Positions 24,967 to 34,853 are shown, counted from the first letter of the stretch. The stretch: 64,000 nucleotides of DNA from Thermoanaerobacterium sp. PSU-2 (GCF_002102475.1 NZ_MSQD01000002.1:62001-126000), one strand, 5' to 3'. The notes: generated by a model not told the origin, from the sequence alone. Translations and numbers: made by a program.

Positions 24967-27135
24967 TTAACCGTTTATTATTCTTTTTATTTCTTCTTCT
25001 GATAGCAATATTTGCCTTGGTTTAGAGCCGTCGTATCCACTTATTATTCCCTTTTGCTCCATCTGATCTATTATTCTTGCAGCTCTTGCATAGCCTATCC
25101 TAAGCCTTCTTTGCAGCATGGATATGGAAGCTTGTCCAGTTTCTACAATTACTTTAATTGCATCATTCATCAATTCATCTTCTTCTATTTCTTTGTTTAA
25201 TGTACTTTTTGACTCGACGATTATTTCTTCATATTTTGGCTCATTAGCATTTGACTTTAAGAAATTTACGATTTCTTCAACTTCTTTATCCGAAATAAAT
25301 GCACCTTGTACACGAATTGGTTTGGATTCGCCAATCGGGTAATAAAGCATGTCTCCCTTTCCTAACAATTTCTCAGCACCAGACATGTCTAAAATAGTTC
25401 TCGAATCTATTTGTGATGAAACAGCAAAAGAGATCCTAGACGGTATATTTGCTTTTATGACACCAGTTATAACATCTACTGATGGCCTTTGTGTAGCAAT
25501 TACTAAATATATACCTGCAGCTCTTGCCATTTGGGCCAATCTACATATGTATTCTTCCACTTCTGCTGGTGAAACCATCATGAGATCTGATAATTCATCT
25601 ACAATAACGACTATCTTAGGCATTGTGTCAATGCCATGAATTTTATTATACCCATCAATGTCCCTTACATTGTTTTCTGCAAATGCTTTATATCTTTCTG
25701 TCATTTCATTTACTGCCCAATTAAGGACACCAGCGGCTTTTTTAGGATCTGTAACAACAGGCGTTAGCAAATGCGGTATGCCATTGTAAATATTCAATTC
25801 GACAACTTTAGGATCTATTAAAATCATTTTGACTTTATCAGGGGAAGCTTTGTACAATAAACTTACAATTAGAGTATTAATACAAACACTTTTGCCTGAA
25901 CCCGTAGCACCAGCAATCAACAAGTGAGGCATTTTTGATAAATCAGCTATAACTATGTTCCCAGCAATGTCTTTACCTAACCCTATTGTTAAATCGGACT
26001 TGCTTTCCCTAAATTTTTTAGTATCTATAACTTCTCTAAGTGTTACAACAGATATTTTTTCATTTGGTACTTCAATCCCAATTGCAGATTTTCCTGGGAT
26101 TGGTGCTTCTATTCTAACGGAAGGCGCTGCAAGACTTAATGCAATATCGTCTGTTAAACTAACTATTCTGCTGACTTTGACTCCAGGGCTTGGTTGCAAT
26201 TCAAATCTTGTAATAGCTGGCCCTCTGCTGACTTGCACTACTTTAGCATCAATGGCAAAATTTTTAAGTGTTTCTTCCAATTTCTTAGCATTTTCTATGA
26301 TTAAATTATTGTTAACTCTTTGGTGTGGTATACCTTCTTTAAGCAATTCTATGGGTGGATAAATATAATTCTCGTAAGTTTTCCCTTTATTTTCTATCTT
26401 TGAGATTTTGGCTTCATCTTCGCTATGGTCTTTTTTCTCATCTATTTCTTCTTCTAAGTACGGTTGTATTATCTTTAATTGTTGTTCTTCGCTATTTGCA
26501 ACTTTTTTTCTGGATAATTTTTTTTCATCTGGTTTTTCTACAATTTCAGGTAGCATATTTTCATGACTAAATTCTAATGTCTTTTTTTTGTTTTTATATT
26601 TTTCTATAAGCTTAGACATCTGTCTATATACTGATTTTATGCTTTCAATAAGTGATATATCTGTAAGAAGTATGATGCTGATGACTAATGTAGAAATCAG
26701 AAATAACCAGCTTCCTATAACTCCCAAAAACTTAACAAGTACAAAGACAGTTATGGCAGAAACAATTCCTCCGCCTGACCCATTTAGTCCATGCTTAATG
26801 CTATCTAAAACATAATTTTTAAAATAGCCAATGTTATAATAAAAATATATCTGAACCATATTTATAAAACACAGAAATGTTATTAATAAACATATGATTC
26901 TTTTATAGTCTAAAAAATTCTTATTTTTAAATAAAAGAAATAATGAATACACTAAAATTAATAGCGATATTGCATACGCGCCTACGCCGAAAAGGCTTTT
27001 TAATAAAATTACCAATTCTTTCCCTACTATTCCTGTCTTGTCAGAATAAAGGCTTATCATAGAAATAATCGAAAAAGTAAGCAAAATTATTCCAACTATT
27101 TCATTATTGTATTTTTCTTTAGTCTTTGATTTCAT
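24967..27135 (-). CDS. ftsK: FtsK/SpoIIIE family DNA translocase
   Basis: Septum-bound motor that pumps DNA into daughter cell or forespore. The 722-residue protein has four or five N-terminal membrane helices (about 15-170), a charged linker (about 175-270), the motor with Walker A GATGSGKSVC and Walker B IVVIVDELSDLM, and a C-terminal winged-helix gamma domain (RRLRIGYARAARIIDQM). The ATG at 27135 sits after GGGTGAT. A sigma-H-type promoter lies just upstream, and an intrinsic terminator separates it from ylzJ, which supports a SpoIIIE-like sporulation role. The tepA-ylzJ-spoIIIE order is that of Bacillus. Confidence 0.96.
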   Translation of the reverse strand: MKSKTKEKYNNEIVGIILLTFSIISMISLYSDKTGIVGKELVILLKSLFGVGAYAISLLILVYSLFLLFKNKNFLDYKRIICLLITFLCFINMVQIYFYYNIGYFKNYVLDSIKHGLNGSGGGIVSAITVFVLVKFLGVIGSWLFLISTLVISIILLTDISLIESIKSVYRQMSKLIEKYKNKKKTLEFSHENMLPEIVEKPDEKKLSRKKVANSEEQQLKIIQPYLEEEIDEKKDHSEDEAKISKIENKGKTYENYIYPPIELLKEGIPHQRVNNNLIIENAKKLEETLKNFAIDAKVVQVSRGPAITRFELQPSPGVKVSRIVSLTDDIALSLAAPSVRIEAPIPGKSAIGIEVPNEKISVVTLREVIDTKKFRESKSDLTIGLGKDIAGNIVIADLSKMPHLLIAGATGSGKSVCINTLIVSLLYKASPDKVKMILIDPKVVELNIYNGIPHLLTPVVTDPKKAAGVLNWAVNEMTERYKAFAENNVRDIDGYNKIHGIDTMPKIVVIVDELSDLMMVSPAEVEEYICRLAQMARAAGIYLVIATQRPSVDVITGVIKANIPSRISFAVSSQIDSRTILDMSGAEKLLGKGDMLYYPIGESKPIRVQGAFISDKEVEEIVNFLKSNANEPKYEEIIVESKSTLNKEIEEDELMNDAIKVIVETGQASISMLQRRLRIGYARAARIIDQMEQKGIISGYDGSKPRQILLSEEEIKRIING

Positions 27136-27152
27136 AATTATCACCCAATAAT

Positions 27153-27181
27153 TAATTCTACATTTTATATAAAAATCCTTT
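27153..27181 (-). promoter_or_regulatory. Sigma-H-type promoter of ftsK
   Basis: AAAGGATTT (27181-27173), an 11-bp spacer and GTAGAATTA (27161-27153) on the - strand agree with RNAGGAWWW-N11-RNNGAATWW at all defined positions. It lies between the ylzJ terminator and the ftsK start, 18 bp before the ATG at 27135. Confidence 0.72.
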
Positions 27182-27186
27182 TTATC

Positions 27187-27216
27187 AAAAAAATAGATGT
27201 GTTAAACACATCTATT
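27187..27216 (-). terminator. Intrinsic terminator after ylzJ
   Basis: AATAGATGTGTT and AACACATCTATT form an inverted repeat (realistic stem 9 bp, loop GTTTAAC) followed by a run of T on the - strand. It overlaps the ylzJ stop codon and ends the tepA-ylzJ transcript. Confidence 0.88.
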
Positions 27217-27439
27217 ATAGCACAATTTGATTTTTTTTGAAATCAATTGTAGTTCCAGGTGCGTATTTAGTTTTTAGATAATCGTTTGGATTTGTAGAGT
27301 ACATTCTTATTATTTTATATTTATCCTCTTCTTTTTCTAAAATGAATGTTTTTCCTTCCATATATATTTCAATATAATTATCTTTTATTTCATCACATTT
27401 TTGAAAGACGAGTTCGTAAGGAATTATAGTGTATAGCAT
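27215..27439 (-). CDS. ylzJ: YlzJ-like protein
   Basis: Small (74-residue) soluble protein of unknown function. It opens with MLYTIIPYELVF and ends YAPGTTIDF, the pattern of Bacillus YlzJ, and has the same position between tepA and spoIIIE. It starts 4 bp after tepA with AGGTGATTTT upstream. Beta-strand-rich; no membrane segment or catalytic motif is visible. Confidence 0.85.
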   Translation of the reverse strand: MLYTIIPYELVFQKCDEIKDNYIEIYMEGKTFILEKEEDKYKIIRMYSTNPNDYLKTKYAPGTTIDFKKNQIVL

Positions 27440-27443
27440 AAAA

Positions 27444-28142
27444 TCACCTATTTTCTTTCTCTTTAATTAATTGTTGAAGTTTTTCAATTGCTTCTGAAAC
27501 ACCTCCAACTTCATCGATCAATCCATAGTCTACTGCTTCTTTTCCAACCAGGATAGTTCCAACATCATTTGCCAGCTCTCCTATCTTTAGCATAAGATTC
27601 ATAAAAGCATCTCTTTTAATTCTTGAATTTCTTATTACAAATTCAACTATTCTATCCTGCATTTTATTAAAATAATCGAATGTCTGAGGCACGCCTATAA
27701 CTAAACCTGTCATTCTTATTGGATGTATAGTCATTGTTGCGCTGGGAACAATGAAAGAGTAATTTGACGAAACTGCAAGGGGTACACCTATGCTGTGTCC
27801 ACCACCTAATACGATTGAAACTGTAGGCTTTGACAAACTGGAAATCATTTCGGCGATAGCCAAACCGGCTTCTACATCTCCGCCAACTGTGTTTAACAAG
27901 ATTAAAAGACCCTTTATCTGAGGATTTTCTTCAATTGCTACTAATTGCGGTATTATATGTTCATATTTCGTAGTCTTATTCTGTGGCGGTAATATCATGT
28001 GTCCTTCTATTTGTCCTATTATTGTCAGACAATGAATACTACTTTCGAAATTTGGCAAATTCGTCTGTCCAAAGCTCTGTATATTCTGCTGTACTGCCGT
28101 ACCAGTTTGCACAGGTAAATCTTCATTTTTTAATATACCCAT
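27444..28142 (-). CDS. tepA: ClpP-fold protease-like protein TepA
   Basis: ClpP/crotonase-fold protein; Bacillus TepA has been linked to protein translocation and degradation of sporulation-related small proteins. The 232-residue protein has [21 protein letters not shown], the probable nucleophile Ser in [13 protein letters not shown] and [10 protein letters not shown] carrying the His. The ATG follows AGGAGAGTGATAAA. It lies after the dapG terminator and is the first gene of a tepA-ylzJ unit. Confidence 0.92.
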   Translation of the reverse strand: MGILKNEDLPVQTGTAVQQNIQSFGQTNLPNFESSIHCLTIIGQIEGHMILPPQNKTTKYEHIIPQLVAIEENPQIKGLLILLNTVGGDVEAGLAIAEMISSLSKPTVSIVLGGGHSIGVPLAVSSNYSFIVPSATMTIHPIRMTGLVIGVPQTFDYFNKMQDRIVEFVIRNSRIKRDAFMNLMLKIGELANDVGTILVGKEAVDYGLIDEVGGVSEAIEKLQQLIKEKENR

Positions 28143-28169
28143 TTTATCACTCTCCTATAAAATTAGTAT

Positions 28170-28199
28170 AAAAAAATTAGTGCATATTATGCACTAATT
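28170..28199 (-). terminator. Intrinsic terminator after dapG
   Basis: AATTAGTGCA and TGCACTAATT form a 10-bp stem with a 5-nt loop, followed by seven T on the - strand. It overlaps the dapG stop. Confidence 0.9.
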
Positions 28200-29411
28200 A
28201 TAGCTTTCAAGCTTAAATTCATCGTGCAAAACCTTCACAGCTATATCTGCCTTATCTTGACTTACAAGACATGAAATAGTATTGTGAGAATCTGCCGTTT
28301 GAAAAATCTCTATATTATTATCAGATAATGCTTTTATTATTCTGGCCATAACACCTGGAACACCACGTATTCTATTACCAATTATCGAAACTTTGCTGCA
28401 ATTTTTCCTTATCGCGTATTTAACATCATTTTCTTTTAACAGTGTTTCTAATTTTGATAAATCAGCTTCCGATATGGTGAATATTTTCTTATCAGGAAAG
28501 ACATTTATAAGGTCAATACTGATTTTAGCTTCTGCAATCTTCCCAAAAATATCTTTATCATCTCTATTTAATTCAATAATAACTTGAACTCTATTGTTCA
28601 TATTAGCTATACCTGTAACAAGGTTATCAGAGTCATAAATGTTATTGTAAACATTGTTGTATTGAGTAATAATAGTTCCCGGACTATCGCTCATTGTATT
28701 TTTTATTACTAAAGGTATATTGCCTCGCATCGCAATTTCTACAGCTCGAGGATGTATCACTTTTGCACCTTGTTCCGCCAATTGAAAAACTTCATTATAG
28801 CTTATTCGCTTCAATATATGAGCATTTGAGACGATTCTGGGATCTGCTGTCATGATTCCATCTACATCTGTATAAATTTCTACGGCATATGCTTTCAATG
28901 CTTCACCTAATAATGCAGCAGTCGTATCACTGCCACCTCTGCCTAAAGTCGTTATATCACCATCAACTGTAATACCTTGAAATCCAGCCACTACAGGAAT
29001 TATATTTTGATTTAATGCGTCAATAAGATATTGTGGTTCTACTCTTATTATTTCTGCATCTCCAAAATTATCATCCGTAATTATTCCCGCTTGTCCTCCA
29101 GTAAAAACTTTTGATTTATAGCCTTTGCTCATCAATACATTTGAAAATATGACACTTGAAATAATTTCACCACATGACATTAAAATATCAAGTTCTCTTT
29201 TAGGAGTATCCTTATATATTGACTTGGCAAAATTTATTAAAGTATCAGTTGCATACGGATCTCCACTTCTTCCTATTGCAGATACTACTACCACTGGCAT
29301 GAATCCTTGTTCAATAGCATCTACTACTTTTGATACCGCCATATTTCTTCTTTCAGACGTTGAGACAGATGTGCCACCAAATTTCTGAACAATAATATTC
29401 GTAATAACCAC
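28194..29411 (-). CDS. dapG: Aspartate kinase
   Basis: First step of the aspartate pathway (lysine, diaminopimelate, threonine, methionine). The roughly 405-residue protein has the kinase domain with VQKFGGTSVST, GRGGSDTTAALLG and YTDVDGIMTADPRIV, then two C-terminal ACT domains (VSIIGNRIRGVPGVMARII). Position between ymxH and tepA matches dapG of Bacillus. The start is uncertain: homologues begin near IIVQKFGG, and no ATG, GTG or TTG there has a well-placed ribosome site. GTG at 29411 is used; ATG at 29432 has no ribosome site, and ATT/ACG codons lie where GAAAGG would direct initiation. Confidence 0.93.
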   Translation of the reverse strand: MVITNIIVQKFGGTSVSTSERRNMAVSKVVDAIEQGFMPVVVVSAIGRSGDPYATDTLINFAKSIYKDTPKRELDILMSCGEIISSVIFSNVLMSKGYKSKVFTGGQAGIITDDNFGDAEIIRVEPQYLIDALNQNIIPVVAGFQGITVDGDITTLGRGGSDTTAALLGEALKAYAVEIYTDVDGIMTADPRIVSNAHILKRISYNEVFQLAEQGAKVIHPRAVEIAMRGNIPLVIKNTMSDSPGTIITQYNNVYNNIYDSDNLVTGIANMNNRVQVIIELNRDDKDIFGKIAEAKISIDLINVFPDKKIFTISEADLSKLETLLKENDVKYAIRKNCSKVSIIGNRIRGVPGVMARIIKALSDNNIEIFQTADSHNTISCLVSQDKADIAVKVLHDEFKLESYN

Positions 29412-29467
29412 CCTTTCATATACATCATGCAAAATAAAATAAATTTAATATTATTATACTTTATTAT

Positions 29468-29506
29468 GCTAATAAAGGAAAGGATATTTTCCTTTCCTTT
29501 ATTAGC
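29468..29506 (-). terminator. Long hairpin after ymxH
   Basis: A perfect 16-bp stem (29468-29483 with 29491-29506) and 7-nt loop begins 2 nt past the ymxH stop. On the - strand it is followed by ATAATAAAG instead of a T-run, so it may act mainly as a 3' stabiliser or weak terminator. A TATAAT lies 9 bp beyond it, possibly the dapG -10. Confidence 0.6.
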
Positions 29507-29508
29507 GA

Positions 29509-29766
29509 TCATAAAAATTTCCTCATTTTATCAAGCTCTACTTCCACAATTATCATATCATTTCCTATCTTTTTTATATACTCCCAAGGAATCTCTATGT
29601 AATTAGGCCTGCTTCTGAAAATAGATCCTTTTGTTTCATAGACAACAATTGAATTAATCTTTCCAGTATTTTCATCGATTATAAGATCTGAATCTTCAAT
29701 TAAACCAAGCCTTTTGCCATCATTTAAGTTTACAATTTCTTTGTTGCCAAATTCACTTAGCCTCAT
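29509..29766 (-). CDS. ymxH: YlmC/YmxH family PRC-barrel sporulation protein
   Basis: Small (85-residue) PRC-barrel protein of a family tied to sporulation in Bacillus and Clostridia; molecular role unknown. Motifs are MRLSEFGNKEIVNLNDGKRLG, then PNYIEIPWEYIKKIGNDMIIVE. The ATG at 29766 is fixed by AAAGGAGG; a codon six residues upstream is rejected. It follows dut closely, in the mlpA-dut-ymxH group. Confidence 0.9.
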   Translation of the reverse strand: MRLSEFGNKEIVNLNDGKRLGLIEDSDLIIDENTGKINSIVVYETKGSIFRSRPNYIEIPWEYIKKIGNDMIIVEVELDKMRKFL

Positions 29767-29784
29767 CGTATCCTCCTTTCTCAT

Positions 29785-30237
29785 CTATAATCCTGTATGT
29801 CCGAAGCCATTCTCTCCTCTTAAAGTTTCGTCCAATTCATCCACTTCAACAATTTCCGGTATTTCTACTTTATTTATTATCATTTGTGCGATTCTAAGTC
29901 CTCTCTTAACTATAAAATCAATTTTTCCAAAGTTTATCAATATCAATTTAATTTCTCCTCTATAATCAGAGTCTATAGTACCCGGAGAATTCAACATGGT
30001 TATACCGTTATTTAACGCAAGTCCACTCCGTGGACGAATTTGTGCTTCATAACCTTCAGGCAACTGTATCATAATACCTGTTCCTATCAATTTTATTTCT
30101 CCAGGTTTAATAACCACGTCTTCATCTACTTTTGCATATAAGTCGATACCTGCGGCTCCATTGCTCATATATTTTGGCAAAGGCAAATCTTTCGCATCAT
30201 CTGTTTTTTTTATTTTCAAAAGCAATTTATTATTCAA
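29785..30237 (-). CDS. dut: Deoxyuridine 5'-triphosphate nucleotidohydrolase
   Basis: Hydrolyses dUTP to dUMP, keeping uracil out of DNA and supplying thymidylate synthesis. The 150-residue protein shows the five trimeric dUTPase motifs: [15 protein letters not shown], the uracil-binding [21 protein letters not shown] and the C-terminal arm [10 protein letters not shown]. Its start overlaps the end of mlpA by 8 bp, so the two are likely coupled. Confidence 0.97.
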   Translation of the reverse strand: MNNKLLLKIKKTDDAKDLPLPKYMSNGAAGIDLYAKVDEDVVIKPGEIKLIGTGIMIQLPEGYEAQIRPRSGLALNNGITMLNSPGTIDSDYRGEIKLILINFGKIDFIVKRGLRIAQMIINKVEIPEIVEVDELDETLRGENGFGHTGL

Positions 30238-31480
30238 TTTTCATCCATCCTATCTGATTTTCGTTTATATCACCGACAACTGAAATCCCCAATTGCTCAA
30301 TATTAAATATCTTTTTCGCAAGATTGTTGTTAACATCATCATATGTAATTGAATCGATTTTATCTATAATATCATTGACAGTATAAACTTTTTTTAAAAA
30401 AAGCAGAGATTTGCCTATCGATGACATTCTGCTGCTAATACTATCCATATCCATTAAAATGCTAATTTTTAGCTGTTCTTTAAATTTGTTTACCTCAAAT
30501 TCCGAAAAGCCATCATTTTTTACTTTTAAAATTTCCTCTATGATCAGTTCATAAACCGATTTTAAATTTTCAGTTGCAGTACTTGCAAAAATGGTAAAAG
30601 CACCTGTGTCAATATATGTAGACGGATAAGAGTAGATCGAATATACTAACCCTTCTTCTTCGCGAATTTTTTGAAACAGTCTGGAACTCATTCCTCCTCC
30701 GAATGCATTGCTAACAATAGATAAAGTATATATGCTGTCAAATGAATAATTTATGCCAGGCATACTTATACATATGTTTACTTGCTCATAGTCTTTGCTT
30801 TTTAATACTATACCTTTATTCCAGTCAGGTTTGTCTAATGAAATGGCATTATTACAAGAATTTATATATAAAGTCTTTCTTGATATAATATCAAATATAG
30901 AGTCATCAAAATTCCCTGCAATTGAAATCACAATATTGTCTTTAATGTAATTATCTCTATAAAATTTGACGATCATGTCTCTATCAAAAGATTTTACAGT
31001 ATCTTCATAGCCAAGAACAGGATATGATAATGGGTTACCTTTCCAGGTAAGCTTTGCCAACATATCATAAGCGACATCCTCTGGAGAATCATTATTCATG
31101 TTTATTTCTTCCAACACTACATTTTTTTCTTTCTCTATATCTTCACTTTTAAAAAGTGGATTAAACACCATATCGAAAAGTACATCAACTGCTTTTTCTG
31201 TGTATGAATTATACACTTTAACATAAAAGCAAGTGCTTTCTTTCCCTGTGAATCCATTTAACTGTCCACCGATATTATCAATTTCTTCCGCTATATCTTT
31301 TGCGCTTCTATTTTTTGAACCTTTAAATACCATGTGTTCAATAAAATGTGATATTCCATTATTCTCTTTATTTTCATAACGAGAACCAACTTTAATCCAT
31401 ATTCCTATATACACTGAATTAACGTATGGCATCTTATAAGCTACCACATTAACATCGTTAATTTTCTTTTGTATGTACAT
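30230..31480 (-). CDS. mlpA: M16 family zinc metallopeptidase
   Basis: Mitochondrial-processing-peptidase-like protease. The 416-residue protein has the inverted zinc motif HFIEH (His45, Glu48, His49) with the third ligand in the NVVLEEINM segment, then the R/Y pair region [17 protein letters not shown] in the C-terminal half. Position between ylxY and the ymxH/dut genes matches mlpA (ymxG) of Bacillus. GAGGAGGTAGTAA precedes the ATG. Substrate unknown. Confidence 0.93.
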   Translation of the reverse strand: MYIQKKINDVNVVAYKMPYVNSVYIGIWIKVGSRYENKENNGISHFIEHMVFKGSKNRSAKDIAEEIDNIGGQLNGFTGKESTCFYVKVYNSYTEKAVDVLFDMVFNPLFKSEDIEKEKNVVLEEINMNNDSPEDVAYDMLAKLTWKGNPLSYPVLGYEDTVKSFDRDMIVKFYRDNYIKDNIVISIAGNFDDSIFDIISRKTLYINSCNNAISLDKPDWNKGIVLKSKDYEQVNICISMPGINYSFDSIYTLSIVSNAFGGGMSSRLFQKIREEEGLVYSIYSYPSTYIDTGAFTIFASTATENLKSVYELIIEEILKVKNDGFSEFEVNKFKEQLKISILMDMDSISSRMSSIGKSLLFLKKVYTVNDIIDKIDSITYDDVNNNLAKKIFNIEQLGISVVGDINENQIGWMKIE

Positions 31481-31495
31481 TTACTACCTCCTCAT

Positions 31496-32203
31496 TTATT
31501 TTAGAACATTTGAAACGCTAGTTATTTCATAACCTTTGCTTTCCAATTCTTTGATCATAGTAGGCAGCGCTTCTACAGTGCCTTTTGTCGGATGCATCAA
31601 AACGATAGCGCCATTATGAGCTTTTTTTACAACTCTATCGATAATATTATTAACACCTGGGTTGCTCCAATCTATAGTATCTAAACTCCATAAGATTACT
31701 TTATAGCCAAGATCTTCAGCAGTTTTTACCACATCATCATTAAAATCACCGTATGGTGGAGCAAAAAGATTAGGTTTTTTTCCAGTTATTTTAAAAAGCA
31801 CATCACCTGCTTTTGATATATCCGCTGCATATTTTTCCCTGCTCCACTGCGTATACTTAACGTGTGTATACCCATGACTTGCTATCTCATGTCCATCGGT
31901 TGCAATTTGTCTTACTATCTCTGGATTTTTCTCAGCCCATTGCCCCTCAAAAAAGAATGTTATTTTTATGTTGTTTGATTTAAATATTTCTAACATCTTT
32001 GGAATATACTCATTCCCCCACGCTACGTTGCAAGCAAAAGCTATCTTTTTACTATTTGCATCGCCTTTATAAATAGGGTCATTTGTTTTAAACGTAGAAA
32101 TAGAATGATTAACTAACATCCCTAATAAGATTATCGCAATAATTATTATTAAAATCAATATTACGGTAGTTTTTTTGGGATATTTTATATAATATATCTT
32201 CAA
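31496..32203 (-). CDS. ylxY: Polysaccharide-deacetylase-family sporulation protein YlxY/PdaB-like
   Basis: NodB-fold protein anchored by an N-terminal membrane helix (about 13-32); family members act on peptidoglycan during sporulation. Motif 2 (HEIASHGYTH) and motif 3 (FAPPYGDFND) are present. In motif 1 the catalytic Asp of TFDDG/TFDISWG is replaced by Asn59 in ACNVAWG, so deacetylase activity is doubtful. The TTG at 32203 (235 residues) is favoured by AGGTGG 8 nt before; a GTG one codon earlier is possible. A hairpin covers that ribosome site. The pnp-ylxY-mlpA order is that of Bacillus. Confidence 0.88.
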   Translation of the reverse strand: MKIYYIKYPKKTTVILILIIIIAIILLGMLVNHSISTFKTNDPIYKGDANSKKIAFACNVAWGNEYIPKMLEIFKSNNIKITFFFEGQWAEKNPEIVRQIATDGHEIASHGYTHVKYTQWSREKYAADISKAGDVLFKITGKKPNLFAPPYGDFNDDVVKTAEDLGYKVILWSLDTIDWSNPGVNNIIDRVVKKAHNGAIVLMHPTKGTVEALPTMIKELESKGYEITSVSNVLK

Positions 32204-32208
32204 CACTA

Positions 32209-32252
32209 ACACCACCTAATCTATTTTCTTAATAAATTTTATTAGGTGATGT
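32209..32252 (-). repeat. Inverted repeat able to mask the ylxY ribosome-binding site
   Basis: ACATCACCTAAT (32252-32241) can pair with ATTAGGTGGTGT (32220-32209) as a 12-bp stem with one G-U pair and a 20-nt loop. The second arm contains the AGGTGG ribosome site. No T-run follows, so it is not a terminator. The layout copies that upstream of spoVK. Confidence 0.6.
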
Positions 32253-32264
32253 TATCAGATATTA
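32236..32264 (-). promoter_or_regulatory. Sigma-E-like promoter for ylxY
   Basis: TAATATC (32264-32258), a 14-bp spacer and AATAAAAT (32243-32236) match KMATATT-N14-CATACAMT at 6 of 7 and 6 of 8 positions. A transcript from here would start after the upstream hairpin arm. Confidence 0.4.
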
Positions 32265-32288
32265 CTTTTTTATTGAATATTAATAAAT

Positions 32289-32316
32289 AAAAAACATAAA
32301 CCATAAGCGGTTTATG
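32289..32316 (-). terminator. Intrinsic terminator after pnp
   Basis: CATAAACC and GGTTTATG pair over a 6-nt loop and are followed by six T on the - strand, just past the pnp stop. Confidence 0.9.
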
Positions 32317-32319
32317 CAT

Positions 32320-34422
32320 TTACACTTCTTTGTCACTTTTAGTTTCTTCTGGCAAAGCATCTTTCCTCGATAAATTAATCCGTCCTTGTTTATCAATTTC
32401 TGTCACTTTTACCAAAATTTCATCACCAATATTTACCACATCTTCGACTTTATTCACATGTTTTTTATCTAACTTAGATATGTGAACCAATCCTTCTTTA
32501 CCAGGAGCAATTTCTACAAAAGCGCCAAATGAAGCCAGTCTTGTCACTTTTCCTAAATAAATTGAACCTACTTCTACATCTTTTGTTATTGCTTCAATGA
32601 TCATTTTAGCTTTCTCGCCAGCTTTTAAATCGGTTGATGATATAAATACTCTACCATCGTCTTCTATATCTATTTTAACACCTGTATCTGCTATTATTTT
32701 GTTTATTGTCTTGCCACCTGCTCCAATTATATCCCTTATTTTTTCAGGATCGACGTTTAAGCTTATAATCCTTGGAGCATAAGGAGATAATTCCTTTCTT
32801 GGCTCTTTTATAGTTTCTAACATCTTATTCAATATGAATAACCTACCTTTTCGAGCCTTTTCTAAAGCTAACGAAAGGATATCGCGATCGATGCCAGCTA
32901 TCTTTATATCCATTTGTATTGCCGTTATTCCTTTTTCAGTACCTGCAACTTTGAAATCCATGTCACCAAGAAAGTCTTCTATTCCCTGTATATCTGTCAG
33001 TATAGATACTATATCGCCCTCTTTAATAAGACCCATTGCAACGCCTGCAACTGGTGCTTTAATTGGAACACCAGCATCCATAAGGGCCAATGTACTTCCG
33101 CATACACTTGCTTGTGAAGTTGAACCATTTGAGCTTAACACTTCAGAAACCAATCTGATTGTGTAAGGAAATTCCTCCTCTGAAGGTATCATAGGCTCTA
33201 ATGCCCTCTCAGCCAGTGCACCATGCCCTATTTCTCTCCTTCCTGGACCTCTTAATGGCCTCGTTTCACCTACGCTAAAAGGAGGGAAATTATAATGATG
33301 CATATATCTCTTAGATTCTTCGTCACCTAAACCATCGAGAATTTGTATATCGCCAAGAGGACCTAATGTTGCCACTGTCATAACTTGCGTCTGACCACGA
33401 GTAAATATAGCTGAACCATGTGTACGAGGCAAAACGCCGACATCGCATGTTATTGGCCTTATATCATCTAAACCTCTACCATCTACTCTTATTTTTTCTT
33501 CAGTGATCATTTTTCGCATCTGTTCTTTTGTAATTGTATATAAAACTTCATCAATATCTGCAAGGTTGTCTGGATATTCATCTTTAAAATGTTCTAAAAC
33601 TTCTTCCTCAACTTTGTCTATATTATCGTTTCTTTCCTTCTTCTCTTCTGTTCTCAAAGCATTATATATTTTTTCAGTTGCAAATTCCCTAACCTGTTGT
33701 TCTAAGTTAGCATCTATTTCATGTACTATTACTTCCGCTTTTGGAAGTCCTACTTCTTTTACAATGCCTTCTATAAATTCTACTATCTGTTTTATGTATT
33801 CATGAGCGTACATTATTGCATCTAACATTACTTCTTCTGGAACTTCATTGGCACCAGCCTCAACCATCATTATGGCATCTTTTGTGCCTGAAACAGTCAA
33901 ATGCAGATCACTTTTTTCTCTCGCTTTTAAGTCAGGATTTATTATGAAATTCCCATCTACAAGCGCTACTGATACAGAACCTGTAGGCCCGTTAAAAGGA
34001 ATATCAGATATGGATAAAGCAACTGAAGAACCTATCATTGCCACTATCTCCGGCTGAACATCAGGGTCTACAGATAAAACAGTAGCAATAACCTGCACAT
34101 CATTCCTATATCCATGTGGAAATAATGGTCTTATTGGTCTGTCTATTAATCTGGACGTCAATATTGCTTTCTCAGTAGGTTTACCTTCCCGTTTAATAAA
34201 ACCACCAGGTATTTTACCTACGGAATAAAGCCTCTCTTCATAATCAACACTTAAAGGGAAAAAGTCAACTCCTTCTCTTGGTTCTTTAGAAGCGCAAGCA
34301 GTAACCAGCACAACTGTATCACCATATCTAACAAGAGCGCTACCATTAGCTAGTTGTGCAAGTTTTCCAGTTTGAACGATTAATTTTCTCCCTGCAAGAT
34401 CGAGTTCAAAAATCCTTTCCAT
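32320..34422 (-). CDS. pnp: Polyribonucleotide nucleotidyltransferase (PNPase)
   Basis: Phosphorolytic 3'-5' exoribonuclease and RNA polymerase of the degradosome. The 700-residue protein has two RNase-PH domains (about 1-210 and 315-540; GRRPIR-type residues seen in [13 protein letters not shown] and [12 protein letters not shown]), an alpha-helical linker, a KH domain ([12 protein letters not shown]) and a C-terminal S1 domain ([20 protein letters not shown]). Length is standard. AAGGAGGATAAT precedes the ATG. It follows rpsO across a terminator, the universal rpsO-pnp order. Confidence 0.98.
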   Translation of the reverse strand: MERIFELDLAGRKLIVQTGKLAQLANGSALVRYGDTVVLVTACASKEPREGVDFFPLSVDYEERLYSVGKIPGGFIKREGKPTEKAILTSRLIDRPIRPLFPHGYRNDVQVIATVLSVDPDVQPEIVAMIGSSVALSISDIPFNGPTGSVSVALVDGNFIINPDLKAREKSDLHLTVSGTKDAIMMVEAGANEVPEEVMLDAIMYAHEYIKQIVEFIEGIVKEVGLPKAEVIVHEIDANLEQQVREFATEKIYNALRTEEKKERNDNIDKVEEEVLEHFKDEYPDNLADIDEVLYTITKEQMRKMITEEKIRVDGRGLDDIRPITCDVGVLPRTHGSAIFTRGQTQVMTVATLGPLGDIQILDGLGDEESKRYMHHYNFPPFSVGETRPLRGPGRREIGHGALAERALEPMIPSEEEFPYTIRLVSEVLSSNGSTSQASVCGSTLALMDAGVPIKAPVAGVAMGLIKEGDIVSILTDIQGIEDFLGDMDFKVAGTEKGITAIQMDIKIAGIDRDILSLALEKARKGRLFILNKMLETIKEPRKELSPYAPRIISLNVDPEKIRDIIGAGGKTINKIIADTGVKIDIEDDGRVFISSTDLKAGEKAKMIIEAITKDVEVGSIYLGKVTRLASFGAFVEIAPGKEGLVHISKLDKKHVNKVEDVVNIGDEILVKVTEIDKQGRINLSRKDALPEETKSDKEV

Positions 34423-34479
34423 ATTATCCTCCTTTCATCCTTTTAATATATTTTTTCAAATATTTGAGCATTAATACAG

Positions 34480-34504
34480 AAAAAAGAGCGAGGTTACCCG
34501 CTCT
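34480..34504 (-). terminator. Intrinsic terminator after rpsO
   Basis: AGAGCG and CGCTCT form a stem with an 8-nt loop, followed by TTTTTT on the - strand; it overlaps the rpsO stop. Some read-through into pnp is expected, as in other rpsO-pnp pairs. Confidence 0.88.
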
Positions 34505-34769
34505 ATTTTCTTAAATCTAACTTTTCAACGATGGCACGGTACCTATCCATATCTTTCTTCATTAGATAATTTAATAATCCTCTTCTCTGACCAACCATCT
34601 TAAGCAAGCCGCGTCTTGAATGATGATCTTTTTTATGAACTTTTAAATGTTCATTTAAAGAGTTAATCCTCTCAGTGAGTAAAGCAATCTGAACTTCTGG
34701 AGAACCAGTGTCTTTCTCATGAATCCTATTCTCAGCGATTATTTCATTTTTTCTCTCTTTGTTTAGCAT
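34503..34769 (-). CDS. rpsO: 30S ribosomal protein S15
   Basis: Primary 16S rRNA-binding protein of the small-subunit platform. The 88-residue protein has the full signature ([49 protein letters not shown]). The ATG at 34769 is set by GTGGAGGTGAA; longer in-frame versions read into the leader. The leader of about 80 nt between promoter and start could carry S15 autoregulation, as in other Firmicutes, but I cannot assign a known fold. Confidence 0.98.
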   Translation of the reverse strand: MLNKERKNEIIAENRIHEKDTGSPEVQIALLTERINSLNEHLKVHKKDHHSRRGLLKMVGQRRGLLNYLMKKDMDRYRAIVEKLDLRK

Positions 34770-34853
34770 GATTTCACCTCCACTCATAAATTCGCCAAAT
34801 AGCATTGACATCGCCGGTGAACGAATATCAAAGCTATGGTAATCACGGATATA

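Noticed and set aside
25955..26362. Open frame on the + strand inside ftsK (and similar ones inside purB, pnp, infB, cinA, polC)
   Set aside because: Antisense shadows of strongly conserved genes; no ribosome sites, promoters or recognisable protein sequence.
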